Notes under the pieces: model-generated
What the model was told of the DNA's origin: nothing
The model's database searches: none
The model's input: only the letters and a program-made list of their open reading frames with translations
Source: Streptomyces sp. NRRL B-1140
GTDB taxonomy: Bacteria; Actinomycetota; Actinomycetes; Streptomycetales; Streptomycetaceae
Assembly (NCBI RefSeq): GCF_001280065.1
Contig: NZ_LGEA01000091.1
Coordinates: 1 to 64,000, forward strand
DNA: 64,000 nt
Reading direction: 5' to 3'
In this document: in pieces, positions 17,539 to 25,699 of the stretch
How the letters are laid out: every line of letters begins with the position of its first letter
How positions within the stretch are numbered: position 1 is the stretch's first letter
Made by a program: the position numbers and the translations under genes

Positions 17539-18033
17539 GTGACTGTGACTTCCCTCCGACCCCGCCCTGAGCCGACCGAGGTCGCCCGTGTGACCTCCAC
17601 GGCCGCGGAGTTGCTGGAAGTCCTCTGGGGCCGCGCCTCGACCGCGCCGGCCTCCGCGTCCCAGCTGCGCGTACTGCTCATCCTCGAACACCACGAGGGC
17701 ATCAACCTGCGCACGCTCGCCGGCTCCCTCGCCTCCACACCGCCCTCGACCAGCCGGCTGTGCGACCGGCTGCAGGCGGCCGGGTTCGTCGAGCGCGAGG
17801 TGAGTCCGGCCGACCGGCGCGAGGTCCGCCTGCACCTCAGCGGCCGGGGCCGCGCTTTCCTGGCCGACCTGCGGGTGCGCCGGGAGCAGGCGCTGGGCGC
17901 GGTGCTCGACCAGATGCCCGCGGCGAAGCGGGTCGCACTGCTGCAGGGGCTGGAGGCGTTCTGCGACGCGGCGGCGGCCCAGATACACGACGACTCCGAA
18001 GACTCCCGCTCGTCCGATGCCCGGACTGCCTGA
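17539..18033 (+). CDS. MarR-family transcriptional regulator upstream of the sigma factor
   Basis: A 164-residue winged-helix protein with INLRTLAGSLASTPPSTSRLCDRLQAAGFVEREV and a DRREVRLHLS wing. It is divergent from the GAF-PP2C phosphatase and 328 bp upstream of the SigB-type sigma gene. It is paralogous to the MarR gene at 12585. Either could bind the shared TTGTCA-NACGGCAA motif. The GTG at 17539 is used, and an in-frame GTG at 17545 is possible. The -10-like TACGCT at 17507-17512 suggests a short leader. Confidence 0.82.
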   Translation: MTVTSLRPRPEPTEVARVTSTAAELLEVLWGRASTAPASASQLRVLLILEHHEGINLRTLAGSLASTPPSTSRLCDRLQAAGFVEREVSPADRREVRLHLSGRGRAFLADLRVRREQALGAVLDQMPAAKRVALLQGLEAFCDAAAAQIHDDSEDSRSSDARTA

Positions 18034-18119
18034 CTTTCGCGCCGTCGCACGGAGTCGTCCCTTCCGGTCTCTTCCCCGCGCACGCTCGGCATGCCTAGGC
18101 TGTTGCTCTCCACCTATAG

Positions 18120-18133
18120 TTGTCAAACGGCAA
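18120..18133 (+). promoter_or_regulatory. Shared 14-bp motif upstream of the sigma factor
   Basis: TTGTCAAACGGCAA lies on the plus strand. It is flanked by A...CT, giving AGTTG ... CAACT arms. It is 229 bp before the sigma start and matches the rsbR upstream motif at 13 of 14 positions in the same orientation relative to the gene. Confidence 0.55.
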
Positions 18134-18361
18134 CTGTCCGCTTCGCTAGCCCTGTGGCCTTCTCTCGCGCACACCGCTCACCCTCCCTGCCCGTACCGTC
18201 GCAGCACAGGTCCGGGTACCCCGCCACCGCCTCGACCTGCGCCGACTGTGGTCAACGTCTCGCCGGGGCATATGCAGGGCATGACCGCGGCGAGGGCGGG
18301 TAACGGCGCTGGAGGTGGCCTGTCGGGGGATCGGAGCGGGCCGGACTGACAGGGAGGGCCC
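18134..18361 (+). other. Leader region of the sigma gene
   Basis: No gene is seen. The stretch holds a GGGTACCC palindrome near 18216-18223, which contains a GGGTAC -10-like block without a clear GNNT partner. It ends with the ribosome-binding site GGAGGG before GTG 18362. Confidence 0.4.
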
Positions 18362-19222
18362 GTGACGGCGACCATGCGCATCGGCACGACGACGGATTCC
18401 GCCACCTACACCGGTGAGGAGCTGCCGCAGATCGCCGAGCCCCAGAAGCTCGCCCCGCAGGACGCGCGCGAGCTGACCGGACAGTTCCTCGGCCGGCTCG
18501 CCGTGCTCGAGGAGGGCACGCCCGAATACCAGTACGCCCGCAACACCCTTATTGAGATGAACATGTCGCTGGTGCGCTTCGCCGCCCGGCGGTTCCGCAC
18601 CAGCGGCCAGTCCATGGAAGACGTCGTCCAGGTCGGCGTCATCGGGCTGATCAAGGCCATCGACCGGTTCGAGGTCTCCCGCGAAGTGCAGTTCACCAGC
18701 TTCGCCGTGCCGTACATCATCGGCGAGATCAAGCGGTTCTTCCGTGACACGTCCTGGGCCGTCCACGTACCGCGCCGCCTGCAGGAGGCCCGTACGGAAC
18801 TCGCCAAGGCCACCGAGGAACTGGCCTCCCGCCTCGGCCGCGCCCCGAAGGTCGCCGAACTGGCCGCCCTGATGAACCTGTCGGAGGAGGAGGTCGTCGA
18901 AGCCCAGATCGCGGCCAACGGCTACCTGTCCTCCTCCCTCGACGCGACGGTCACCGGCGACCCGGACGAGAGCGAGACGACGCTGTCGGAGTTCATCGGC
19001 GAGGAGGACCCGGCCCTCGAACTCGTCGAGGACTTCCACGCCCTGGCCCCCCTCGTCGCCGAACTCGACGAACGCCAGCGCCTCATCCTCCACCTGCGCT
19101 TCGTCGAGGAGCTGACCCAGGCCGAGATCGGCGCCCGGCTCGGCATCTCGCAGATGCACGTCTCCCGGCTGATCTCCCGCACGGTGGCCCGGCTGCGCTC
19201 GGGGATGCTCACCACCGGCTGA
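18362..19222 (+). CDS. SigB/SigF/SigG-type RNA polymerase sigma factor
   Basis: A 286-residue group 3 sigma-70 factor. Region 2 (about 55-125) contains RNTLIEMNMSLVRFAARRF, MEDVVQVGVIGLIKAIDRF and TSFAVPYIIGEIKRFFRD. Region 3 is ARTELAKATEELASRLGRAP, and region 4 (about 225-280) is LDERQRLILHLRFVEELTQAEIGARLGISQMHVSRL. The start GTG 18362 follows GGAGGG. Established: this class is held by RsbW-type anti-sigma factors and released by partner switching. No RsbV or RsbW is visible here, so those partners must be elsewhere. Confidence 0.93.
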   Translation: MTATMRIGTTTDSATYTGEELPQIAEPQKLAPQDARELTGQFLGRLAVLEEGTPEYQYARNTLIEMNMSLVRFAARRFRTSGQSMEDVVQVGVIGLIKAIDRFEVSREVQFTSFAVPYIIGEIKRFFRDTSWAVHVPRRLQEARTELAKATEELASRLGRAPKVAELAALMNLSEEEVVEAQIAANGYLSSSLDATVTGDPDESETTLSEFIGEEDPALELVEDFHALAPLVAELDERQRLILHLRFVEELTQAEIGARLGISQMHVSRLISRTVARLRSGMLTTG

Positions 19223-19241
19223 CCCGGCCCCACAACGACGA

Positions 19242-19276
19242 AAGCCCCGGTCCGGAGAAGATCCGGACCGGGGCTT
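19242..19276. terminator. Bidirectional terminator (sigma gene / tRNA-Lys)
   Basis: A perfect 15-bp stem (19242-19256 with 19262-19276) has a 5-nt loop between the convergent sigma gene and tRNA-Lys. Confidence 0.85.
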
Positions 19277-19281
19277 CCTCG

Positions 19282-19354
19282 TAGGCCCTGTGGGACTCGA
19301 ACCCACAACCAATGGATTAAAAGTCCACTGCTCTGCCAATTGAGCTAAGGGCCC
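19282..19354 (-). tRNA. tRNA-Lys (UUU)
   Basis: A 73-nt cloverleaf with anticodon UUU in loop CTTTTAA and the standard GGTTCGAGTCC T-arm. CCA is not encoded. Confidence 0.95.
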
Positions 19355-19517
19355 AAGCGATGTCGCCCCCACGAGCATAGCCGGACGACGCCGAGTCTCC
19401 GATCAGGTATCCGGGTCCCGGCCGTGACGATCGGACGAACTCGGCCGACGAGGGCCGCGGAACGACCGGTTCGGGCGGATCCGCACGGACCCCGCACCAC
19501 CCGCGCCCCCACGACGA

Positions 19518-19556
19518 AGCGCCGTGGCCCGCCCGTTGGAAGGGGGCCACGGCGCT
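19518..19556 (-). terminator. Terminator of the DEAD-box helicase transcript
   Basis: Arms 19518-19530 and 19544-19556 form a 13-bp stem. It lies 16 bp past the stop of the frameshifted helicase tail (19572), which marks the original end of the gene. Confidence 0.7.
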
Positions 19557-19571
19557 CCTCACGCACTGATG

Positions 19572-19899
19572 TCAGCCGTTGCGCTTCCAGCGCGGCTTGT
19601 CCTCGCGACGCTGGAACGAGCCGCCACCGCGGTGGTCGTCACGACGGCCGTACGGGCGGTCGTGACCGGGACGGTCGTGCCCACCGGAGCGGAAACCCGG
19701 ACGGTCGTCACGGCGGTCACGGTTGAAGGGACGGTCGCTGCCCCGGTGCCCACCGCGCTCGTCACGGCGGAAGCCGCCGCGCTCGCCACGGTCACGGTCG
19801 CGGTTGAAGCCACCACGGTCGTCACGACGCTCGAACGAACGACCACCACGGTCACCACGGTCGTCACGACGGAAGCCGCCGCGCTCACCACGGTCACGG
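19572..19899 (-). pseudogene. Frameshifted remainder of the helicase RGG tail
   Basis: In another frame the sequence continues about 108 codons of the same Arg/Gly/Asp-rich repeat language (RDRDRGERGGFRRDD units) and ends in KPRWKRNG, which is the normal end I recognise for Streptomyces DEAD-box helicases. It is out of frame with the helicase because of an apparent 11-nt deletion near 19906. Confidence 0.75.
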
Positions 19900-21546
19900 T
19901 CACGGTTGGTCGTCACGACGCTCGAACGAACGACCACCACGGTCACCACGGTCGTCACGACGCTCGAAGGAACGGCCACCACGGTCGTCACGGCGGAAAC
20001 CGCCACCACGGTTGTCGTCACGACGCTCGAAGCCACGACCACCACGGTCGTCACGGTCCGCCCGGTCGACGTCCTGCGCCGCAGGCTGCTCGGGCACGGA
20101 CACCTCGGCCGCCGCGGCCACCACCGCCGCCTGGGCCTCGGCCACCGCGGCCTCGGGGTCCTCACCCTGCTCGCGGGCGATCCGGGCGACCAGGCGGTCG
20201 GCCTCCTCGCGCAGCTCGTTCGCACGCCGCTGCGCCCGCTCCAGCTCCTTGGTGAGCTGGGCGACCTCACGCTCGGCCTGCTGCGCGGCGTTGCCCACGG
20301 ACTCGGCCTGGACCTCGGTCATCGACCGGGCACCGGTGATCTCGGCGACCTCCGGGTCGAAGGCGCCGGCACCCTGGATGATGTGACGCGAGGCGTCAAC
20401 GCCCGCGTCCTCCATCAGCCGGAAGATCTGACGCCGCTGGTGCGGCAGCGACAGGGACACGACCGTGCCGGAACGGCCCGCGCGAGCGGTACGGCCGGAA
20501 CGGTGCAGGTAGTCCTTGTGGTCACCGGCCGGGTCGACGTTCAGCACCAGGTCGATGCCGTCGACGTGGATGCCGCGAGCGGCGACGTCGGTCGCGACGA
20601 GCGCGTTGACGTAGCCCTTCTTGAAGTCCTCGAGCACACGGGTACGCGCGCCCTGCGTCATGCCGCCGTGCAGCGCGTCGGCCTTCACACCGGAGTCGCA
20701 CAGCTGCTCGGCGATACGGTCGGCGCCCAGCTGCGTGCGGACGAAGATGATCGTGCGGCCCTTGCGGGAGGCGATCGCGGCGGTGACCGGCGCCTTGTCC
20801 TTGGGCTTCACGATGAGGATGTGGTGCGACATGGTCGTGACGTTGCCCTGAGCGCTGTCGACCTCGTGCGTGACGGGGTTGCTCAGGTAGCGCTTGACCA
20901 GCGTGGAGATCTCGTTCTCCATCGTGGCCGAGAACAGCATCCGCTGACCGCCGGCGGGGACCTGGTCGAGCAGCTCGGTGACCTCGGGCAGGAAGCCCAG
21001 GTCGGACATCTGGTCGGCCTCGTCGAGGACGGCGACCTCGACGTTCTCCAGGGAGCAGGCGCCACGGTTGATGATGTCGCGCAGCCGGCCCGGGGTGGCG
21101 ACGAGGATGTCGACGCCACGCTCCAGGGCGTAGATCTGGTTGCCCATCGACGTACCGCCGCAGACCACCTTCATCTTCAGGCCGACGACGTCGCCGTACG
21201 GCTGAAGCGCGTCCGCGACCTGCATCGCGAGCTCACGGGTCGGAGTGAGGATGACCGCGCGCGGCTTGTGCTTCTCGGTGCGGCCGCCGGCGAGACGCGC
21301 CAGGGTCGGCAGACCGAAGGAGAGGGTCTTGCCGGAGCCGGTGCGGCCCCGGCCCAGGATGTCCTTGCCGGCCAGGGCGTCCGGGATGGTCGCGGCCTGG
21401 ATCGGGAAGGGGGTGGTCACACCGTTCTGCGCGAGCTTGCGCACAACGCCCTCGGGCAGACCGAGGTCCGCGAAGGTGACCTCGGGGGCGTCCTCGACTG
21501 CCTCGTTCTCGGGCAGGACGACGTGATCAGTACTGGCGATGGACAT
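19900..21546 (-). CDS. DEAD-box ATP-dependent RNA helicase, tail truncated by frameshift
   Basis: A 548-residue superfamily 2 RNA helicase of the cold-shock / RNA-decay type. The motifs are the Q-motif region with TFADLGLPEGVVRKL, Walker A GRTGSGKT, TPTRELA, GGT, ATPGR, VLDEADQM, FSAT and HRSGRTARAG, all intact over about 20-400. A coiled-coil-like segment and an Arg/Gly/Asp-rich tail of short repeats (SFERRDDRG) follow. The open frame stops at RRDDQP because one repeat lacks the 11 nt present in its neighbour. The core helicase should still be active. Loss of the RGG tail would lower RNA affinity. The start is ATG 21546 with GGAAGG upstream. Confidence 0.9.
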   Translation of the reverse strand: MSIASTDHVVLPENEAVEDAPEVTFADLGLPEGVVRKLAQNGVTTPFPIQAATIPDALAGKDILGRGRTGSGKTLSFGLPTLARLAGGRTEKHKPRAVILTPTRELAMQVADALQPYGDVVGLKMKVVCGGTSMGNQIYALERGVDILVATPGRLRDIINRGACSLENVEVAVLDEADQMSDLGFLPEVTELLDQVPAGGQRMLFSATMENEISTLVKRYLSNPVTHEVDSAQGNVTTMSHHILIVKPKDKAPVTAAIASRKGRTIIFVRTQLGADRIAEQLCDSGVKADALHGGMTQGARTRVLEDFKKGYVNALVATDVAARGIHVDGIDLVLNVDPAGDHKDYLHRSGRTARAGRSGTVVSLSLPHQRRQIFRLMEDAGVDASRHIIQGAGAFDPEVAEITGARSMTEVQAESVGNAAQQAEREVAQLTKELERAQRRANELREEADRLVARIAREQGEDPEAAVAEAQAAVVAAAAEVSVPEQPAAQDVDRADRDDRGGRGFERRDDNRGGGFRRDDRGGRSFERRDDRGDRGGRSFERRDDQP

Positions 21547-21875
21547 GCGAATGCGAAACCTTCCGGAGTCTCAGTCGGCACGCGCCCGTCAACTCCGTGA
21601 TTCGCGAATCGCAATACGACCGCCTCAATGCGGTCCACCACGGCAAGGGAGAGTACGCGCCACACGGCGCGCTCTGCAGTGGCGCCGGGCAAGATGGGAT
21701 CAAACGATCTGCCACCATACGCACTCCGGGCCCCACAAGGCAAACCGGACTGCTCAGGAGACAGCGGGCCACCGCCCGAAGGCCGGACAGCGTCCAAGGG
21801 TCCCCAACCACCCTCCGGCCAGGATTGTTCCCGCCCCGAGAAGAAAAACCCCCGACCACCCGAGCACCCCCGCCC
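21547..21875 (-). other. Long helicase leader / intergenic region (329 bp)
   Basis: No gene is seen. On the minus strand this is the presumed 5' leader and promoter of the helicase. It contains the palindrome ATTCGCGAAT near 21601-21610 and several GC-rich inverted repeats. Long structured leaders are common for cold-shock RNA helicases, but nothing here is specific. Confidence 0.4.
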
Positions 21876-22409
21876 CTACGCCGGCGCCCCCGCCTCCGGC
21901 GCCGGCTCCCGCTGCTCGAGCTGCGGCCCCGGCGGCTCATGCGCCGACGACGACGGCTCCGGCGTCGGCTCGGGAGACGTCGTCGGCTCCTGCGGCGTCG
22001 GCGTGGGCTCCGGTTCGACCGTCCGGGTGGGCGTCGGCGGCGCCGGCGGCTTCGGCGTCGGCCGGGCCGGCTTGCCCGGCTTGTCACCCCCCGGCCCGGG
22101 CGGACTCACCTCAGCACTCGGTGACACCTCGGGCACAGCCGACTTCCCGGCCCCACCCTTCTTGCCCTTCCTGCCCTTCCCGCCCTCACCGCGCCCCCGC
22201 TCACCCTCGGGCCCGACCGCCCCCGGACCGCCACCGGCCCCCGGCACCGCCGGAGAATCACCGGACGCCTCGCCGGCCCGCTGCCCCGCGGAATGCGACG
22301 GCTTGACGCTCCCGCCCGCGCCGTCGTCACCGACACTCATACAGCCGGCGGCAGCGGCAACCGCCACGACCGTGGCAGCCAGTCGGACGGGTACGTACAA
22401 GGGGCGCAC
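21876..22409 (-). CDS. Pro/Gly-rich lipoprotein
   Basis: A 177-residue predicted lipoprotein of unknown function. The start is GTG 22409, with GGAGGT at ideal spacing. A signal peptide (RPLYVPVRLAATVVAVAAAAGC) has the lipobox cysteine at about residue 22. The mature part is low-complexity: Gly/Lys-rich in the middle (GEGGKGRKGKKGG) and then Pro/Thr/Glu-rich, like a cell-wall-spanning linker. No folded domain is visible. It ends Pro/Ala-rich and probably acts as an exported spacer or adhesin-like peptide. Confidence 0.7.
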   Translation of the reverse strand: MRPLYVPVRLAATVVAVAAAAGCMSVGDDGAGGSVKPSHSAGQRAGEASGDSPAVPGAGGGPGAVGPEGERGRGEGGKGRKGKKGGAGKSAVPEVSPSAEVSPPGPGGDKPGKPARPTPKPPAPPTPTRTVEPEPTPTPQEPTTSPEPTPEPSSSAHEPPGPQLEQREPAPEAGAPA

Positions 22410-22642
22410 GGGGCCACCTCCGGAACGGGTGAGGAAGTCAACACCTCCAACTCCCGCCGCCCACAAGAGGACACGCGCCCCGTGTTCACACCCCGGTCAG
22501 CCATACCCCAGGGCGTGAAGACGCTCGTCGTCGATGCGAAGTAGTGCGCGATCTCATGCACGCAGAAATTTTGATGAAACACTGCATGTTGGTCGCGCTC
22601 CGTATCCAAGCTGATCCGCGACGTGAACGATGGGGAGGCTCA

Positions 22643-24343
22643 ATGCCACACCGTGAGGTACTTGCCCGTATTGCCCAGGCGACGCTCCGGGCGATTCTGT
22701 ACCTGCGCATCTCTGACCTCACGGACACGTCCACGTCGATACCTCGCCAGGAGAAGGCGGGCTGCTCAAAGGCCGACGACCTCGGCGCCGACGTCGTGAA
22801 GATCTTCAAGGACGTGGACAAGTCCGGTTACCACACGTACGTGGAGCGCCCGGACTGGGACGCTGCGCTGTCCATGCTCCGTGAGCGCCTGGCGGACGTG
22901 CTCATCGTCTTCAAGGTGGACCGCGCGACCCGCCAGGGCATCCCCCAGGCATCCGAGATCATCCGCGTCGTCTACGAGACGGGCTGCCGCTTCATCTCCA
23001 TCGCGGACGGCATCGACTCCGAGAACGAGGGCTGGGAACTTCAGCTCACCATCGCCGCTCACCAGGCACACCGGGAGTCCAAGAACATGGCCACCCGGGT
23101 GGCCGACCTGCGGGCCGCCGAGCGGGACGCGGGCCGCTGGATGGGATCACGCCCGTACGGCTTCCTGGTCACGCCGGAGAGGAGGCTGGAGTTGCATGAG
23201 GGGGAGGCTGAGGTCGTACGGTCCATCGCCCGGAAGCTCCTCAACGGCGAGTCCCTGCGGTCAGTCGCGGCATGGATCAACGCCGAGGGTTACGACTCTC
23301 CACGTTGGGCAAGTCGCAAGATCCGCATCGCTCAGTTGGAAGCCAAGTGCGAACCGCTCAAGGCTCAGAAGCTCCGGGAGAAGCCGCTCAAGGGCCCGAA
23401 TTCCTGGTCGTGGCCCGTGGTCCGGAACATGGTCCTGTCGCCACTCATGACCGGCTACCTGCCGCACAAGGGCGAGATCTACCGCCACTCGCGCACGGGC
23501 GAGATGGTCCGAGTCGGCCCCGAGATCATCTCTCTCGCGGATTACACCCGCCTCCGGGCGATGTTCGGTACACGTGTTCCAGTGCACTGGACTCGCGATG
23601 CGACACCAGGCAGCAAATCCAAGAACACGGGACGGGCCGTAACGGGGCTCCTGTCGGACTTCCTGTACTGCGGAGAGTGCGGGGCCCGGATGTCGTACGA
23701 CGCCTATTGGGTCCGAAACGGCAAACCTTGGCCGCGCTATCGCTGCGCGCGCCGCCAGATGAGCGGCAGGTGCCCTGGAACGCTGATGAAGGGTGATCAT
23801 GCGGACGCCCTGGTCACAGAGGCGCTGGTTGGCCACTTGACCGCCTTGGAGGATGACTCCGACTCCCCTGCGCTCCTGGCCATTGCGGAACGCTGGGCGG
23901 ACTTGCAGCACCCAGAACGACGGGCACAACGGCGAGAACTGGAGGCCCGCATCCAGAACGAAGAGGAGTTCCTGGACCGCTTGGAAGAGGAGAAACTGAA
24001 CGGTCTCTTCCAAGGCAAGCGCGGTGAGGAGCGTTTCCGGCGTCGTTATGACGCCAGCAACGAACGCCTGGAGCAGTACGAGGAGGAGCTAGCGGTTCTG
24101 CCCAATGCTCAGACGCTCGACATCACGTTCCTGCGGGACTCGGAGCTGTTCGCGGAAGCGTGGGAGGGCTGGCCGCTCAGCGAGAAGCGCGAGATCCTCG
24201 GACTCGCGCTGAACCGGGCCTGGCTCTTCAAGGCTCGTACGTCAGGTGTGAAGCCCTCCGTGGACCGGTTCCGGTTCTGGTGGGTGGGTGACCCGGAGCC
24301 GACGGACATCAGCGTGCCCCTGACGCTGGCCGAGGCGGACTGA
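22643..24343 (+). CDS. Large serine recombinase (integrase)
   Basis: A 566-residue large serine integrase. The N-terminal resolvase domain has the nucleophile in YLRIS (Ser24), and SIPRQ follows. Later come VDRATR and the recombinase domain, with GYLPHKGEIYRH around the DNA-contact region. A zinc ribbon follows with the cysteine pairs of CGECGARM and RCARRQMSGRCPG. A C-terminal coiled coil (about 430-500; EARIQNEEEFLDRLEEEKL) completes it. All domains expected of a functional phiC31-class integrase are present. The start is ATG 22643, preceded by GGGGAGG. It has no neighbouring excisionase or phage genes, so it is orphaned. Confidence 0.92.
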   Translation: MPHREVLARIAQATLRAILYLRISDLTDTSTSIPRQEKAGCSKADDLGADVVKIFKDVDKSGYHTYVERPDWDAALSMLRERLADVLIVFKVDRATRQGIPQASEIIRVVYETGCRFISIADGIDSENEGWELQLTIAAHQAHRESKNMATRVADLRAAERDAGRWMGSRPYGFLVTPERRLELHEGEAEVVRSIARKLLNGESLRSVAAWINAEGYDSPRWASRKIRIAQLEAKCEPLKAQKLREKPLKGPNSWSWPVVRNMVLSPLMTGYLPHKGEIYRHSRTGEMVRVGPEIISLADYTRLRAMFGTRVPVHWTRDATPGSKSKNTGRAVTGLLSDFLYCGECGARMSYDAYWVRNGKPWPRYRCARRQMSGRCPGTLMKGDHADALVTEALVGHLTALEDDSDSPALLAIAERWADLQHPERRAQRRELEARIQNEEEFLDRLEEEKLNGLFQGKRGEERFRRRYDASNERLEQYEEELAVLPNAQTLDITFLRDSELFAEAWEGWPLSEKREILGLALNRAWLFKARTSGVKPSVDRFRFWWVGDPEPTDISVPLTLAEAD

Positions 24344-25175
24344 GGTGGAGTGGCGACGCGTCCAGCGCACGGGTCTGCGCTGGCTTCAGGAGTCGTATGT
24401 CTTCCTCTACGAGCGCACGCGGGTATTCCGGACCTACAACCCGGGCGCACGGAGTACGACGTGTACCAGTCCGGCCCGCGTGAGCTGTGGTCGGAGGTGG
24501 AGGCGGCGTACTGGTGGTGGGACGCCCGTGGGTGCCCTGGCTTCGAACGTTTCGGCCTGACCGTGGACGCTGAGAACGGCGCACACACGCCATGGCTGGG
24601 ACGCCCTGGAGGCTGCATGGCGAACACGACAACGGCCCCGGCCATCCGCCACGGCTGGAGCGGACGGCCGGGGCGATCGAGCGGGTGGCGAAGAAGCGGC
24701 CCGCGAAGCACCACACGGCCACGAGGACCAGGAAGACGATCGTGTACACGGTCATGCCGCCGATACCGGCCGTGGCGAAGACGGGAACGTAGACGCCGAT
24801 GTTGTCGCCGCCGTTGGCGAAGGTGACAGCGGCGACCTCCAGGGCCTTCGGGCCGCCCTCGGTCGACTCCGGCTCGTCGTCCTCGTCGTCGCGGTGCTGC
24901 CACACCTGCCAGGCCGCCTTGAAGCCGAGGGCAAGGGTCAGCAGGCCGAGGTAGGGGATGGCGGACTCGGGCAGGAAGGTGGCGCCGAAGGCGGCGGCGA
25001 CGGCGAGGGCGACGGCGAGGATGGCGGCGAAGCCGAGGTACTGGCCGATGACGATCCGGCGGGCGGAGCCGTGGTGTCCGGCGCCCTGGGCGAAGAACAG
25101 CGACAGGATCAGGATGTCGTCAATGTTGGTGACGGCGAACAGCCCGGCGGCCTGCCCGACGATGCCCAGGTTCAC
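24309..25175 (-). CDS. CadD-family transporter with replaced C-terminus
   Basis: The first about 170 residues are a cadmium-resistance CadD-type membrane transporter (LysE superfamily). It opens with a short leader, the conserved AVTNIDDILILSLFFAQGAG, then FAANGG-like FANGGDNIGVYVPVF and GRFFATRS. CadD proteins normally continue with one or two more membrane helices and end near 205-215. Here the native frame stops matching at about 24668 and runs 119 more residues through antisense of the methyltransferase remnant. The protein is therefore chimeric and probably non-functional. GTG 25175 is the start. Confidence 0.75.
   Translation of the reverse strand: MNLGIVGQAAGLFAVTNIDDILILSLFFAQGAGHHGSARRIVIGQYLGFAAILAVALAVAAAFGATFLPESAIPYLGLLTLALGFKAAWQVWQHRDDEDDEPESTEGGPKALEVAAVTFANGGDNIGVYVPVFATAGIGGMTVYTIVFLVLVAVWCFAGRFFATRSIAPAVRSSRGGWPGPLSCSPCSLQGVPAMACVRRSQRPRSGRNVRSQGTHGRPTTSTPPPPPTTAHAGRTGTRRTPCARVVGPEYPRALVEEDIRLLKPAQTRALDASPLHLSPPRPASGAR
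24438..24612 (+). pseudogene. C-terminal remnant of a methyltransferase-like protein
   Basis: One plus-strand frame reads as a coherent domain end (TEYDVYQSGPRELWSEVEAAYWWW, then CPGFERFGLTVDAENG and TPWLGRP). This resembles the C-terminus of the SAM methyltransferases found with actinobacterial ATP-grasp/RiPP systems. There is no methyltransferase core upstream (the integrase ends there), and the frame runs on into antisense cadD. The family assignment is from memory and moderate. Confidence 0.5.
24633..24674. terminator. GC-rich hairpin at the scar junction
   Basis: CGGCCCCGGCC (24633-24643) can pair with GGCCGGGGCG (24665-24674). It sits between the methyltransferase remnant and the native part of cadD and may be the relict terminator of either. 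Confidence 0.4.
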
Positions 25176-25519
25176 GAGTGGGGGCCCTCTCCTTCGGCGC
25201 GAGTGTCCCGGTGACGCAACCGGGAGCCCGGACCGCGCCCCTCGCTGGGCCGAGGCTCAGCCCTGCCCCTTCTCGTGAACATCGGACACGACAGCCTCAG
25301 GGCGCCTCCCGAAGTACTGAACAACTGCTGCCGAGAGTCGTGAACAAAGCCAGGTCGTACCGCTTCAGGGCGGCCACCCGGCCCTCCTGGGATATGTCGT
25401 CTACCTCCATCGCGGCCGCCAACGGTGTCGGACCGCGCGGCGGACGATGCCCTCCACGGAGTCCAGGACGGACAGGGTGGCTATCTCGTCACCGTTCTGT
25501 GCGGCTCGTCTGGCGGCCA
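25176..25519. other. Intergenic scar segment (344 bp)
   Basis: No complete gene is seen. The segment includes the promoter side of the cadD-like gene and sequence without coherent frame use on either strand. It is consistent with decayed mobile-element DNA. Confidence 0.4.
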
Positions 25520-25690
25520 TCATGCGGCCACCACCGGGGACGCGGTGGCCAGCGTCTCCAGGTCCCGGCGGGTCGTCCTGGGGGCCAAGCCCACCAGGGC
25601 CGCGTACGTGGTGCCGTTGATCGGCTGGCCGTTTGCCTTCAGCTTGGCCACGGCCTCCCGGATCTCCCGCTTGCGTGACCTCTCACGGAC
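25520..25690 (-). pseudogene. HTH-protein fragment without start
   Basis: A minus-strand frame ending TGA at 25520 reads RERSRKREIREAVAKLKANG, then INGTTYAALVGLAPRTTRRDLETL. That is a coherent winged-helix-like segment of the kind carried by actinomycete plasmids and ICEs. There is no start codon or ribosome-binding site before the neighbouring metallopeptidase sequence takes over at about 25691. Confidence 0.5.
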
Positions 25691-25699
25691 AATGGCCCT

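Noticed and set aside
18200..18230. GGGTAC near 18216 as a SigB promoter of the sigma gene
   Set aside because: No GNNT block at 14-16 bp upstream; the GGGTACCC palindrome is as likely chance.
19572..20100. Repeat array in the helicase tail as a CRISPR
   Set aside because: The repeats encode RGG motifs in frame, have no unique spacers of constant length, and no cas genes are near.
22410..24700. att direct repeats flanking the integrase
   Set aside because: I found no convincing repeat of 10 bp or more by eye between both sides; needs comparison with an empty site.
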